Numbered from the stretch's first letter, positions 24,380-36,190 are shown. The stretch is DNA of 64,000 bases from Lindgomyces ingoldianus (GCF_010093535.1 NW_022985195.1:487701-551700); one strand, 5' to 3'. Notes: generated by a model not told the origin, from the sequence alone. A program made the numbers and translations.

Positions 24380-24967
24380 TCAGAAGTCCAGTATCAACTG
24401 CGGGGCCAGTTTTTCCAGGTCCTCAACTTGCAAGAAATCATCTGAGATGCCGCCTGCCTTGTTTGCTTCGTTTCGTTCGAAATGCGCCCTCATAATGGCT
24501 TCGCGAACGAAAATATTCATATATTCCCCGACGAGATGCATCGCGCCGGCCTTGATTTTGATATCCTTGTCCTCAAATCCTTCGTGTAGTATTCTGACGA
24601 GCAGCGGCGGTGGTATGGGGTCTCGCGATAGTTCGGTTGCTGGCGGTAAAGCGCGTTGTCCTCCGTTATCCGTCACGTCCTCCATGGGTTCGTCACCATC
24701 TGAAGCCGAGAGGGCATCTCCGTTTTCGCTCTCAGAATCAGATGAGATGAGTGTCGTAGTGGGTTCAGCACCGGGCCGTGATGGCCCAATGCCCCTGTTC
24801 GGAGGGGCTGAACGGGGTGCGCCCGGGCCTGGTGCAAGTTTTGTTGTGGTTAGGTTGGAAGCGTGCGCGGATTGTTTGACAGGCCGCGGAGGTTTAAAGG
24901 CAGGGCCTTTACGCTGGATAGGCCTCGCTGCTTTTCGTGGCATGCTGGCAGAATTTGAGGTTGCCAT
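24380..24967 (-). CDS. MHF2: CENP-X / Mhf2 histone-fold protein
   Basis: A single exon encodes 195 aa. The C-terminal ~80 residues match the CENP-X family: LLVRILHEGFEDKDIKIKA, YMNIFVREAIMRAHFE and the family-typical end VEDLEKLAPQLILDF. CENP-X pairs with CENP-S (Mhf1) as histone-fold dimers that act at the kinetochore and with FANCM/Fml1 in fork repair. The first ~110 residues are a Pro/Ser/acidic-rich, probably disordered extension (SSDSESENGDALS) that yeast Mhf2 (about 80 aa) lacks. The ATG at 24965-24967 is used because upstream the frame opens only from a TTG. Confidence 0.9.
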   Translation of the reverse strand: MATSNSASMPRKAARPIQRKGPAFKPPRPVKQSAHASNLTTTKLAPGPGAPRSAPPNRGIGPSRPGAEPTTTLISSDSESENGDALSASDGDEPMEDVTDNGGQRALPPATELSRDPIPPPLLVRILHEGFEDKDIKIKAGAMHLVGEYMNIFVREAIMRAHFERNEANKAGGISDDFLQVEDLEKLAPQLILDF

Positions 24968-27900
24968 TAGGCTAGGGGTGGAGGATGAAAATGGGTGGAG
25001 ATGCCGCTTTGGCGTGGTGTTTGGAGAAGGCCACTGCACAAACGCGCCATCACATGATCTATGCAAATGATGACATCAACGAGGAAAGCGCTCGTAGCCA
25101 ATCCTTCTTCCTTTATCGTCACAGCGCTTTCACATCAAGAAATCATATGGCAATGAGGCTCACCACAGAATTTGTAACCAGGCCAAGGTACTATCTACCA
25201 GTACCTGTACCTCTCAATGAATCATGGCTCTCCCAGAGGCTCCACATCTATACAACACTCTTCCGCTGGACCACCACACAGCCTTCCAGAATTATTCAAT
25301 ACCTAACTCAAGTATGCCTTCTACATCTCGGCATGCAACAGAGAATTGCCCCTACAATGCATCAAAGATCCAACCCAGGTGGTCTGCTCTCTTGCTCCTT
25401 CCCTTAGAGCATTCTCCTTTCACGATCATTTCTATACCAACATCTAGATCACCCGTTCATCCTTGCGACGTCATGAGTTTTCCTCTTCATGCGCCATCTA
25501 GATCAATCCTCTAGCTCATTCTTCGACACTGGTCTCGTCTAACAACATCGGTTTGCAGGAGCTGCCTTGCCAAATCAAGAATAGCCATGTATGAATAAGA
25601 AGACCGGATCCGTTTTGAAGATTTTCTTGATAGACTAAATGTGTGGGGGAAGCAGTTGAGACGCTCCCGTTGGAGTGCTTCCGACGGATGTCGCCATCGC
25701 CAGTCTAATGCTTCTCAATGCCATCCATTTCGCCGTTGAAGCTTAGCCGGTTAACACCCTTGTCCTTAGCATCAACATGTCACTGTCCATGGCGCATTTA
25801 TCGGTAACTTTCAGTTCGGCTTCCAACCTCCCGGAATCGGGGTGGGAAATGCACTTTGAAAGCAGGACTCCCGACTGAAACTTAAGATTCGATTTATCGC
25901 TACAAGAAGTTCTAATTGACCAAAGAGTTTGAGAGTTAGAAATTCATCAGAAATCGTAGGTGTTCGCTAGCAAGCTTTCTTAAGGCGGACTAACTGTGAT
26001 TTCAATGCATTAACTAGTGAAGGATAAGATGTTGCTTGACAAACTCCTCAGGCGATTGAGGATCGAAAATCTTTACCAGGGCTTGGAAAGATCCAGCAAT
26101 ACTGTTGATTCTCAAGACGCGTCACACGACAGTCATCGTCCAACGATAGTTGCATCGATTTTCTGTTCTATTAGATTCGCCGCCCGACACCTTGGATTTC
26201 TTTAAGGTTACTTGGTTTAGTTGAACCTATGAAGACTGCCGGAACAACCCCGGATACCATCTCCTTTATTGAAGCTTTAGCAATGAACATAAACTAGCTT
26301 GAAGCGGGTGGTGTTAGACTTAGGCGGTTTCAGCATGGTGATACTGTATTTAGGTGGCTGTGTGTGTGTATTACTTCAAAGGACCAACAACTTCAATATT
26401 TCCTGGAGAAATCATTTGCGTTGGGGGGCAATTTTGGGTTGTTTCGTGTTTAAATCAACCAGCACCTGGCAAGCAACGATAGCCAACGGTTGTTATTGAT
26501 GGCAATTTGTGCGCCTGCAGGGTAGTGAGTGCAACGTTCCGCAACCGTTCGCAGTAAAATGCAATCTCTTGAAAAGAGTTCTGACATGCCTGGCTCGGCT
26601 CGGGAGATGGTCGTACGTGCAGACTCGTCGCAGGCATTAAAACACGGACCACGGCAATTGCTAACGGATGTTCTATTTGGATTCGAGAACCTTTTGCTTC
26701 CCCCTTGATTCCCTCTTACAGTAACGTCGGTCTTGTGCTTGCCCATCGGCAGTTTCGCGAGGCTTAGTCTACGAGAGGGTAAATGTCTTATAGGCATGGT
26801 TGCAGTACCGCCAAGTATTCGCTCGTAATGGGGCATCGCCTCCTTACCATGAGAGTCTGTGACCGAGTGACCCAAAAACAGTACGTTTGTCGATACAGCA
26901 AGACGGCATTCCCTCGCACAACAGATGAGGCCGCGGGTCTCATTTTACATACCAAGACTTAAGGGAGCACGGGGTTGGCTCCTGATATGTCGTCCTCCGT
27001 CGGCTCGCTCCCGGGCAGTCGCACGTGAAGCCCTGGCGGATTCCGGAAATCCGCGGTGCAGATGACCATTGAGCGGCAAAGGGGTATCGTGTGAGAGTGG
27101 CGCATTTTCACTGCGAGCGGTAGGTGGTAGAAGTAGGCAATACTCGTAACGCTCAGGATTTAGAAGGATACGGATGACAGAGTACACACCAAGCACCCAA
27201 GGAGGAGGTTGTCAAGAGATCTCTAGGCACGTCTGAGGCTAAATAAAGCCGAAGGAGCAGTCTCTCGTCCCCATAGAGTAAGGTGGCATGTTGGTGGGGA
27301 GCAGAAACGGGCGCGAGGGGCGTTCGCTCGTCGTCGGGGCCTGGGGCTTAGGTACCTCAAATGCGCATCTGCCCTCGTGTCGCGAGTGCTTTCAGACATG
27401 AGGCCGCCCGAGTGTGGGTTTTCCTGTCGGAGGCCATGGCTTCTTGCAGATATGTCTGCTGCCCCGACGACATGGGGTGGACAGGAACAGGCATGGGAGG
27501 GTGGCCTTTCTCCTTTTCTTCACATGCACTTTGCACCAGGCGCGTACATTGTTCAACGCGGCGACGGGAGAGTCGTGGCGTTAAGGCTAGACTGCGCATA
27601 CAGGTCTAAAGTTATATCTTTCTCGCGAAGTTCAGCTTCGCAAACATGGCTGCTGGGCTGAGCCGGAGAGCCGTGGAGTGGCCGATGGTGGTCGATGGCT
27701 AGAGGGCTTTGGACGACCTGTTGCGATAAGCTTTGCCCTTCAGAGCTCGAAGCGGCAAGCCACGACAGCCACACGCACGTCGATGCCGCCCAACACAGAT
27801 AAGGGCAGTGGATGACCATGTCTGACCTTGTCCAGACAGGACGCGCCAGACGACCATCGACGCTAGATCCGCTTGCTGTGGCGGCAGCCCAGAGGCGACC

Positions 27901-28389
27901 CTGGTTGCAGGTGCTTCTCAAAGAGCCATCGGTCGTGTGCGGTATTGGCTCTCTCTCGGAGCTCTCCAACCATCGCCGCTTCAATATACATATAGTGGTC
28001 CGCTATTTGGCAGCCTCAGCGCAATCAATAGCCAGAGCCCGCCAACTATTTTCACCTGACGTCCCTGATTCCGCTGCACCTTCCTCAGGGCTGGTCTTCA
28101 TTCCGCCCCGCAGATCACTGAGACTAGAACCTCCCGTGTCTACGCCTCCTCCCTTTCATCGGACACGAAGACGGCTTACCCTACGACTGACTGATAAGAA
28201 CTCCATTCCAAACACATTGAGGTCCGCGCTCCTGCGGGTAGCACGAACGAACTTTATCCATATTTGCGGCTCGAAGATCCTCTTTGCTCTGGCCGAGAAA
28301 TTCACCGGCCCCCCTCCTCATCACAAACAGTCATTCACTCTGCACGGATCCTGTATTTCACTTTACTGCTGCATTTCATTTACGCCAGC
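24968..28389. other. 3.4-kb intergenic region
   Basis: Several 60-230-codon frames exist on both strands but overlap one another and show no domain. The last ~400 bases are pyrimidine-rich and are probably promoter and 5' leader of the MIF-domain gene. No repeat structure was recognised. Confidence 0.45.
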
Positions 28390-29618
28390 ATGCCACACTC
28401 TGTCAACAACTCAACCCCAACCATGTCCCGCCCGTCGTCCACGTCGACCAACTCTGCCAATGCTTTTCCCAAGCCGGCGGGAGCCACCCTGCTAGTTCCC
28501 GAGCCTCTTGGAGATCAACTTTCACCCTCACGATCGACCTTCTCCTTCGAGGACTCTCCCAAATCCGTTCACGGCTCTGAGCGAGGCGTCATTTTCGAGG
28601 ATCTTCGCAACACGCGGCCGGTAAGTCGCGGCGCTCCTGGCGAGAAGAAGGCCCTTGACGCCCCCGGCCAACGGCAGCAGAACTATAGCTCTCGTCGGCG
28701 CACACAGTACTACGAGGAGCAGTTCGCGTACAAGGACGACTCAATGTCGTCGGCGCGCGAGCGTGTGACTAAGGATGCACCAATTATTGCAGAGCTCCGC
28801 ACTAACGTTATCGTGCGTTTCCATTCCAAGATTATTCCCCCCCAAAATATGTTGCTTACAGATAGAAGATTAAGGACGAGTACACGCTGGTCACGGACTT
28901 GTCGCACCATTTATCAGCGCGGTATCAACGGCCGGAATCATTTATTATGATCACAGTAAATCACTCTGCCTGTCTTCTTCTCGGTGGCTCGTTTGAACCA
29001 ACGTACATTCTTACTATCAATGCACTTCCGATCCAACTGCAACCCACGACCAACAAACGCAATGCCGCTCTCATCCAAGCCTTCATGTTTGAGTCTATCG
29101 GCGTACCATTGGAACGGGGGATTATGAGGTTCGTTCCCATCCCTGAGGACAGCCTAGCCATGAGCGGAGTGACTATTTTGGGTGAGGTTGAACGACTTGA
29201 GCGGCAGCAAGCCGAAGAGCACACCAGCGGACTGAAACGAGCCCTTACGAAGAGCTCAAGAAGATCCACAGTCGTCAAATCAAAGAGCAGCATCCAGCTT
29301 TCGAGGAACAATTCACGAATTAACCCAGGCCGAGCAGTCGTTACTCCTCCCCTCCCCAGCCCAGGCCCCTTCGACTCCGGCGTCGCTGTCGACGAGAAGG
29401 GACAAGGCGACCAGCTCTCTCCGCTACACACAATAGACGGCAATGTCAAGCGTAAAGGCTCAATGCACCGCAAGCCTTCAAAAGTGCTTGCTAAGGAATC
29501 GGGAGCACAGACCACGACAACACCATTAACGAACATCCCTCCGCCTCCTATTCCTCAAGATACACCTGCGCCTAAAATCGGGAAGCGAAAAAGTTTCATT
29601 GCCATCTTTCGGCGTTAA
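28390..29618 (+). CDS. MIF (tautomerase-fold) domain protein
   Basis: Two exons (28390-28812, 28866-29618; intron with GTGCGT donor, ATAG acceptor) encode about 391 aa. Residues about 142-225 match the macrophage migration inhibitory factor fold: LVTDLSHHLSARYQRPESF, VNHSACLLLGGSFEPTYIL, TNKRNAALIQAFMFESIGV, RGIMRFVPI. The domain is flanked by a Ser/Pro-rich N-terminal region and a basic, Ser/Pro-rich C-terminal tail. In animal MIF the catalytic base is Pro1, exposed by Met removal; here the domain is internal, so tautomerase activity by that route is not possible. Function in fungi is unknown. An alternative start at 28423 has a better context (ACCATGTC). An acceptor three bases downstream is possible. 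Confidence 0.87.
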
Positions 29619-31645
29619 CACTGCCCGTCTCACGTCTACGACACGGAGAAATCGTCTTGCCATTCTGACTAGCCCTCAGTAACCAAAAGTCGAATTCGGA
29701 TTGGTAAAGGGTTGGAAGCGGGCGCCACGGCTGACATACCCGCGTGCAGCGTTGAGTGACAGGCTATGGCTTGTCAAGGTGAACCCGAGCGCCCTTTCCC
29801 ATCCAATTTTATATCTTCCTCCGCGGAATCAAGACAATACACTCTCTTTTGTTAATCCTTCACCCATATCACGTACACGGACTCAAGGATAGTCATTATC
29901 TCATTTTTTTTTTCCCTTGGGGCATGCACAACACATTGCATGGGCACGTAAAATGCGGCTCTGTCATGGCATTGGCACAGCACAACGGCGTTCTGACAGG
30001 GACATACTAAACGGAAACTTGATTTTTTTCGGCTTGCGAGTGAACGCTCGATTATCAGATTCCGGGACTGGAATAGGGAAACGAGGTCGATGACTTGGAG
30101 CGAAAGGCTGAATTATACCCTCCTTGCTTTTTCAGTTCAATGACTTCTCATTTGATATTGCAACGGCCTTGGCTGGCTGCCGGTGGGCTGGTTGGGCGCG
30201 GATGCAAGCAACGGGCAAGCTTTCACAAAAGGCTTGACTCAGACATGTCACGTACACACAGTACTCTTATTCTTAATAGGACACGTGCACGACGGCAGAT
30301 GCGTGTGCTGAGACGTGTCTGGATTCTGTGGATAGACGGGCGGGTTCTGGATGTAGGTAGTCATGACATGCAGTCCAGATTCTCAGCCTCAAATCTCCTT
30401 GATCTGACTGACATCTATCAACATCCAAATCGGGCCTTTCCGAACCGCTCCCCCGTAGCTCTCTCGTGCCCTATTCCCAAATAATCCTCTCGTCTAGCCC
30501 CCAAAGCAGTACAGCAGTCCAGCCCAATCACGTTCGAACGAGCAAAGTGGCGCACTTAGGACAGACGCCATTCGCTCGCATCCTGCTTCCCTGATCAAGG
30601 AACCAGTCGAGATAGACTTTTATGGCTAAGATGATATCTGATCTTGGCTAGGTTGTCGCTTCTCGTGCCCTTTGTGTTGTAGGTTTCACCGAAATTTGTT
30701 ACGAGAATGGTGTTTGCGTGGGCGTGGGCGCGGACGTCCGTGTGGAGCGTTTTTGACATGCGCCTGACTGACAGATGACAGGTCTCGGGAATGCATGCAG
30801 AAGCGTGATGAGCTGGCACAAGTCTGATAAAACAATATGCTTATCTCTTAGTCCCGTCTCGTTAGCAAGGTGTTGTCCTATATAGCGCAATGGCATTTCT
30901 CAAATCCTTCCACCACTCTTGTGTCGTCCAGGAAACTCAGGAAATCGTAGAGGTCCTTTTCACCGCTCTGGTCTGGCCCGTCCGTTACCCCGATTCAGCT
31001 TGGCGAGATGGGATGACCCGATCGAGATGTCGTGGGCTGAAAGCTTGGGCTCGTGCGCTATTCTTAGTGGGCTTTGTGGCGTTTTGGGTCTGGGGTTTTA
31101 GGGAAAGGAAAAGTTAACCTTCGTTGAGGGCGAGGCTGGACGAGGGCTTGCAGGGGTTGGGGATAGGGAATTGGGTGAACCGTTTAAGGCTTATTACATC
31201 AGCAGAAGCATTGCATGGAGAACGATGCTCGATTTTTGGGCGAGGAAGAACAGTTGCTGAGAAGTGCATCTAGCCCAGTTACAAAGCCCAAATTTCCACC
31301 TACACTTGGGTTAAAAGGCTCCATAAGGAGCAGTAATACCCAATCAGTGGAACTAGGGAATCAGATTGTGACAAATGGCCATCAATCCGCACATCGTTCT
31401 TGTCTCCCGTCTTCAGATGTATGGAGCTGAGCCCACCGTGACCTTCAAACAACCTCCGCTTCTCTTTCATCTCCTTCTGAACGTCGCTTCTTTCGCTAAG
31501 TGCCATGGAGAAACAAGTGTTCTTCCGCTAATGGGTAGTCGGCTAACTAGATTCTTCCGCAATATAGTCAAGAAAGAGTAGTACACCCGGGAAAATCTAG
31601 AGCACTGACTTCGACGCCTTGTCAGAGCAGTGACTCCACCATTTC
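29619..31645. other. intergenic, no confident gene
   Basis: Contains short frames only. One, 30890-31117 plus, starts with ATG and has a single hydrophobic stretch (ALFLVGFVAFWVWGF), but no family or splice support was seen. A T-rich tract lies at 29904-29913. Confidence 0.45.
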
Positions 31646-34250
31646 AGAGAGGTTGTAAGTGTCATTAATGAAGAAAGGAGTCTCCGGAAACATCTTTTAC
31701 ATTGACATCCGCGCCGCGACAGACCAGAGTTCTTATTGCATCGGTGACGTCGAAATTGTTGAAAGTCCAGCCATATAATTCAAGCTTGTCAGAGTGAAAG
31801 GAACATGAAGAAAGAAAATTATGGTGCCATGTCTTTCTGCTCCAGTATGTGGTAACATTGTTAAGACCGAAAAATCCGCCACTGTTCACTTAGAAGAAGC
31901 AGACAAGATGTAAAGGCGCCGTTCCCCGTGTGTTCTTAAGGTTAAGATCAGCCCCAGCCATAATCAGCAAACCGGCATGACGGTTATCGGCCTTCAAAAC
32001 CGCGAGGTGTAGCAGAGTGTTCCCATCTTGGCCTCTGACATTCACATCAAACGTATGCCCGAGAAGCGCGTCCAGTGTGTTGATATCATCCCCGCATGTG
32101 ACAAGGTGACATGGTGTTCGCTCTTCGTTATTTCCACCGCCGATTCAGGCTCCATATTAAAGTAGCAATTTAATGGCATCATAGCATTCCTAAAGTGTTA
32201 GAAAGGAGTGTTAGAAGAGCATAGATGTGACTTACAGTACTCCTAATACGCTCGATGATAGTGAAACAATTTGGGTTGTACTATGCGCCCTAAGGGTGTC
32301 CTTGAATGGACATTGCTCCATTGTCAAGTACCCGCGTTTTCTCCCACTTACTATCACATGATATCTCAACCCCTACCCAGCCGAAATTCAATCTGATACC
32401 GAGAATTCTTTCAAAGGGAAGTGTACAAAGATAATTCAGTCCATCAGCCCAACTTCGCTTCCTTCTCTAAGCTAGAAAATCAAATCGGTAAAAAAAGAAT
32501 CTGCCTCGTTGTCTCCGCTATGTCTAACTTCATCGTAAACTTCCCCGTTCCGTTGAGTGGGAGATATATGCGAACTTGGAGATATAATCGTAACAAGGCT
32601 ACTGCATATCACCAAAATATCTTGAGATTCTGTAATCCTTTCATTGGCACGAAAGGCAGGCTTGTGGGTGACGTCGATGGCTATAACTTCGACAGCTTCT
32701 TCGAGTTGCAGCGAACGGGTCGAGAATGCGAGCCAGATAAGGAACCAATAAGCGCACTCCTGGCGATCTTTGTCAATCTCTCAACAATATGCGCTCATAA
32801 GTCTTACCCGGGTGTTTTTCGGAAACATTGCCGAGGTTTCCTGCAACCCCCTCTTACTCCAGCATTTCGACAACGAATCCAGCTGACAAGCAAGCTAGTA
32901 TGTAAGAGGTTCACAGAATAGATTATACAGCCTACGCTCCCTCTAGCTTTGCGAGAAGTTCTCTCTCGATTTCCTTGAAGATCCTGGATTGATTTTACTA
33001 CTTCGGTTGTAAGAGACGGTGGCGATCACACTGCTGGATATTCTTGTCTACTCGTGTACTTCTTAATGGAATGGAGTTACCTGAGCTATAAATATCACTA
33101 ACGTTTCCTCGATACCCGGCTGCATTCGTGAGGTTATGAGCATACGGAGGCTCCCTAGGTTCCATCCACTCAAATATTTGAGAAAATTCAGGAGTTCTTA
33201 TGTCTTGACCCTCGTCCAACGAATCTAGAATGATAAGTATTACTGTCCGAAGGTTCTTTGACAATAAGGCGCAACATATCCAGTGATGCGCCCAAAGAGG
33301 GGTGATTGCTAGAACCACAGGTCATTAGGAGGCATTTAGCCGTGACAAAAGCCTGCGGAACGAGAGGCCTGGTTATTCCTGTCGTGTTTTGGGAGCGAAC
33401 ATCATTGAAGACGAAGTAGAAATATGCCAGTATTCTGCCTTTGATGCTATGGCTTACTTCCTAGAGTTCCTGAGTGATCCAGGAACAGCTAGTTGGTTAA
33501 GTCAGGCTGCTCCTTCCAGTCTGTATATGGATAGCTGGCTAGAAACTATGTACTAGAGCCTGTGGGACGGGGCTTCCGTGCTTTGTCGTAGAGAGGAAAG
33601 GAGCCAGGGGCCGACCGCTGCGTGAGCCAGTCGCAGATACTCGTCGTTTCCTTCCAGGTTTCTAAGAAAGAACATGGATGTTTCAATACGCATGCTAATC
33701 TTTGCAGGTGTTGCGGAACTTTTGGGTCACACTTTTGATCTCGGAATTGTAGTATAGGGAATTTACTGCCTTCCTCTGCCTCGTTCTCTATGAATCCTGA
33801 GGCACGACAGTAGCGTTTTGGAGTAAAAGTCTGTAACAACGGGATCGCTTTACTGCACTCCTTGAATGTTAGTAGAATTGCAGTTGCGGTATCTTTATCG
33901 ACCACACTTGTATCATAGGCACCTTTGAGTCCCTGGAGCATGACTAAAGATTCCGTGTATTGTGTTTGGGAAAGCCGCGGAATGCGCTCGATAGTCCACA
34001 AGATGTCCTATAACCTAGAAGTAAGGGTCAATCAGTGATATGATGCTTGTCATAGCACCAACTACAGCAAGTTCGGTCACGGCGAAGATATCGCGACGAA
34101 GCACCGTAATTCGAATTCTCAAGCGTCGGGTAAAGATAATAATGTTGTCCTAGAAGGAGACGAGTGAGAGCATCGGTCATTAATATTCCCTCCCACTTTT
34201 TACCTCCTCCCGTGAGCTGAGGGTTCGTATCACTCCTGTACACTCCATAG
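31646..34250 (-). pseudogene. degraded NACHT-ankyrin NLR-like (STAND) gene
   Basis: Read along the minus strand, family blocks appear in the correct order but in changing frames. The N-terminal region ends near 33600 with SICDWLT and PRPTGSS; WKEQPDL lies near 33500. A ruined P-loop region follows at about 33430-33500, then the NACHT block LAYFYFVFND near 33420. The Walker-B-like VILIILDSLDEG is at 33208-33243. The winged-helix-like block WLAFSTRSLQLEEAVEV ... DILVICSSLVTI is at about 32588-32772. Ankyrin repeats (GQDGNTLLHLAVLKAD, AGADLNLKNTRGTAPLHL, CRGADVNVKD) cover about 31660-32140. Stops break it, for example TAA at 31890-31892 and a TGA near 32140. Intact relatives are STAND receptors of non-self recognition. 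The gene is dead as sequenced. Confidence 0.78.
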
Positions 34251-34600
34251 TAGAGGGTATGGGCGCCTACATGGAACAGTAGCAGGGCAGCTTTGCTTAC
34301 TTAAACCTCTTGCTGGACTCTCGGAGAATATTGACAGGATCAAAAGTTTCCGTCCTGAATTCCTCCTGCTAAATTCCACGCTAGGCGTTAAGATGAAGGA
34401 GAAGCCTGATTGGTATTGGGTAATGTTGAGAGAAACTCGTAAGCTTTTGTGTCACATTGCGGTACGATGCGTAACGCAGTGCTCCTCTGTAGAGCTATGT
34501 TTGTGGAACACCGTTTTTGGAAGGTTGACATCACAATGGCGCGATCAAAAAAGGTAGGAGAGTTTAGGTCTGAATTGCTTCTAAGTTCGAATGAATTAAG
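34251..34600. other. short intergenic between NLR relic and MITE
   Basis: No recognisable gene or repeat. A minus-strand frame starting inside the neighbouring inverted repeat crosses it and is not credible. Confidence 0.45.
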
Positions 34601-34981
34601 TGTTCCACCACCTAGCCGGCTAGCCCAAAACCCATCAATAATCCGAGAAATCGTACCTTGATATCTCAATAGTAACTTGATAATAAAAGTCTAGAACTTT
34701 AGTGGTATATTCCTATATTAATTTTAAGAATTAAATCTTACTTTGACAGTATTTTATAAAGCGAACCTTGAGAAACAGCACTTTCGCTGGTTTAGAGGCT
34801 AGAAACTTCATATCTTAGTGACGGCTAGGTTTGTTGTCTAAAACTTTAATAAGGGTCTTAAAGTAGCTATTAAACACTAGATATTGATTATTAGACATTT
34901 TTATTAGGTTTCTGTTGAGATATCAGGGTACGATTTAGGATTTTTGGTGTGTTTTGGGGGGGCCGGTTAGGTGGTGGAACA
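34601..34981. mobile_element. MITE-like element with ~75-bp inverted repeats
   Basis: The left end (from 34601, TGTTCCACCACCTAGCCGG) and the reverse complement of the right end (34981 backwards, TGTTCCACCACCTAACCGG) align for about 75 bases with a few mismatches and gaps. Several mismatches are C/T or G/A. The interior (about 34680-34900) is very AT-rich and has no open frame. Size (381 bp) and structure fit a non-autonomous DNA transposon. No clear target-site duplication is visible: AATTAAG flanks the left end and TGTTTGA the right. The right end lies 105 bases before the Swc5 ATG. Confidence 0.8.
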
Positions 34982-35086
34982 TGTTTGACGATATGGCTGG
35001 CTTGGTCAGAGACTGGGCGGAATCACGTGCTCCAGAAACCTGGACAATATTTCTTGGCGCGCCGCTTCACTCTCCTACACCGAACT

Positions 35087-36190
35087 ATGGCTCCCATCGA
35101 TCCAATTGAGGACCTCCCCGACGCAGAGGAAAATTACCATGAATCTTCTGACGAAGACTTCAATCCGGCCGCTGCACCGGCTGAAGACTCCTCCGCTTCG
35201 TCTGACGAAGGAGATGGCAACACTAAACGCGACCAGCGGAAGGGTAAACGAAAGGCACCCTCGCCCGAGGACCTAGATTCTGGAGATGAATTCACAATAG
35301 AATTAGCACGTAAACGGAAAGCGAAGAAATGGAAAGGAGAGAAAGCTAAAGGAAGGGATGAGCTGCTTTTCTCAGACGATGAGGGCGGCGAGGGAGGATT
35401 GATCAAGACGAGGGCGCAGAGGAGGGTTGGGCAGAAGGAGCGGAGACCCCTTGCGAGGACTGAAGGAGCTACAGTTGATGTTGATGCTCTTTGGGCTCAG
35501 ATGTCGGCGGCACCGTTGAAGCCTTTATATCCCACCCTGACACCGACGACACAGGATGGAGAAGCTTCGCAAGGCCAGGGCACTGCCGCGGACGGCGTAC
35601 ATGCAGCACCGAATGCGAGTGACGACACTGATTCGGTTACGGTGAAACGTATCTACACGTTTGCAGGTCAGCGCACAACGGAAGAGCAACAGATTCCCCG
35701 CACATCTCTCGACAAATACCTCTCTGAAGGCTGGAAGGTAGCCGAGCCCACAGCCCAAGAAGTGGATGAGACCGAGACCAAACAAGACAGTGCAGGGCTG
35801 GAAAGGTCACACTCTAAGATCCGTCGTCCCCTGCGCCGACCTTCACGTTTTGATCCAAACCCCACCGGACAAGTCCGCGGCCTCGCACCAGAACACCAGC
35901 TCACCTGGCCACGCCAAACCACCAAAATTGCTCATGTTGACCAAGAGAATGCTGCTGCTGCTCCTGAAGCACCCAGAATACAACGTCCAGAAAAAGCACA
36001 GAAACTTAATGTCGTGGACAAGTCGAGACATGACTGGTCCAAGTATGTAGATAAAGAAGGCATTGCCGAAGAGTTGGACGAGCACGGGAAGACTAAGGAG
36101 GCATATCTTGGTAGGATGGACTTTCTGGCTAACGTGGAAGCCAAACGAGAGGAGGAGCGAAGGCGTGTTAAAACTTTGGCGAATTCGTGA
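35087..36190 (+). CDS. SWC5: Swc5, SWR1 chromatin-remodelling subunit (BCNT family)
   Basis: A single exon encodes 367 aa. The N-terminus is acidic (EDLPDAEENYHESSDEDFNP), matching the histone H2A-H2B-binding acidic region of Swc5. A basic stretch follows (RKRKAKKWKGEKAKGRDE), and the C-terminus carries the BCNT-C domain: KLNVVDKSRHDWSKYVDKEG, EELDEHGKTKEAYLGRMDFL. Swc5 activates the SWR1 complex, which exchanges H2A for H2A.Z at promoters. The ATG at 35087-35089 is chosen because upstream the frame opens only from a GTG inside the MITE and because the family protein begins with the acidic region. A MITE end lies 105 bases upstream, so the promoter and leader may be partly transposon-derived. 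Confidence 0.92.
   Translation: MAPIDPIEDLPDAEENYHESSDEDFNPAAAPAEDSSASSDEGDGNTKRDQRKGKRKAPSPEDLDSGDEFTIELARKRKAKKWKGEKAKGRDELLFSDDEGGEGGLIKTRAQRRVGQKERRPLARTEGATVDVDALWAQMSAAPLKPLYPTLTPTTQDGEASQGQGTAADGVHAAPNASDDTDSVTVKRIYTFAGQRTTEEQQIPRTSLDKYLSEGWKVAEPTAQEVDETETKQDSAGLERSHSKIRRPLRRPSRFDPNPTGQVRGLAPEHQLTWPRQTTKIAHVDQENAAAAPEAPRIQRPEKAQKLNVVDKSRHDWSKYVDKEGIAEELDEHGKTKEAYLGRMDFLANVEAKREEERRRVKTLANS

Noticed and set aside
24968..25066. Upstream extension of the CENP-X frame
   Set aside because: Opens only from a TTG and the extra residues are not family-like; ATG at 24967 used.
27812..28495. 227-codon plus-strand frame before the MIF-domain gene
   Set aside because: Out of frame with the MIF exon, no motif, pyrimidine-rich; better explained as promoter and 5' leader.
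30890..31117. 75-codon plus-strand ORF with one hydrophobic stretch
   Set aside because: Has an ATG but no family match, no splice-supported extension and no other coding evidence.
32421..32921. 166-codon plus-strand open frame
   Set aside because: The minus strand over the same bases encodes the conserved winged-helix block of the NLR relic (WLAFSTRSLQLEEAVEV), so this frame is its antisense shadow.
34388..34669. 93-codon minus-strand frame
   Set aside because: Begins inside the MITE inverted repeat and shows no motif; chance frame.
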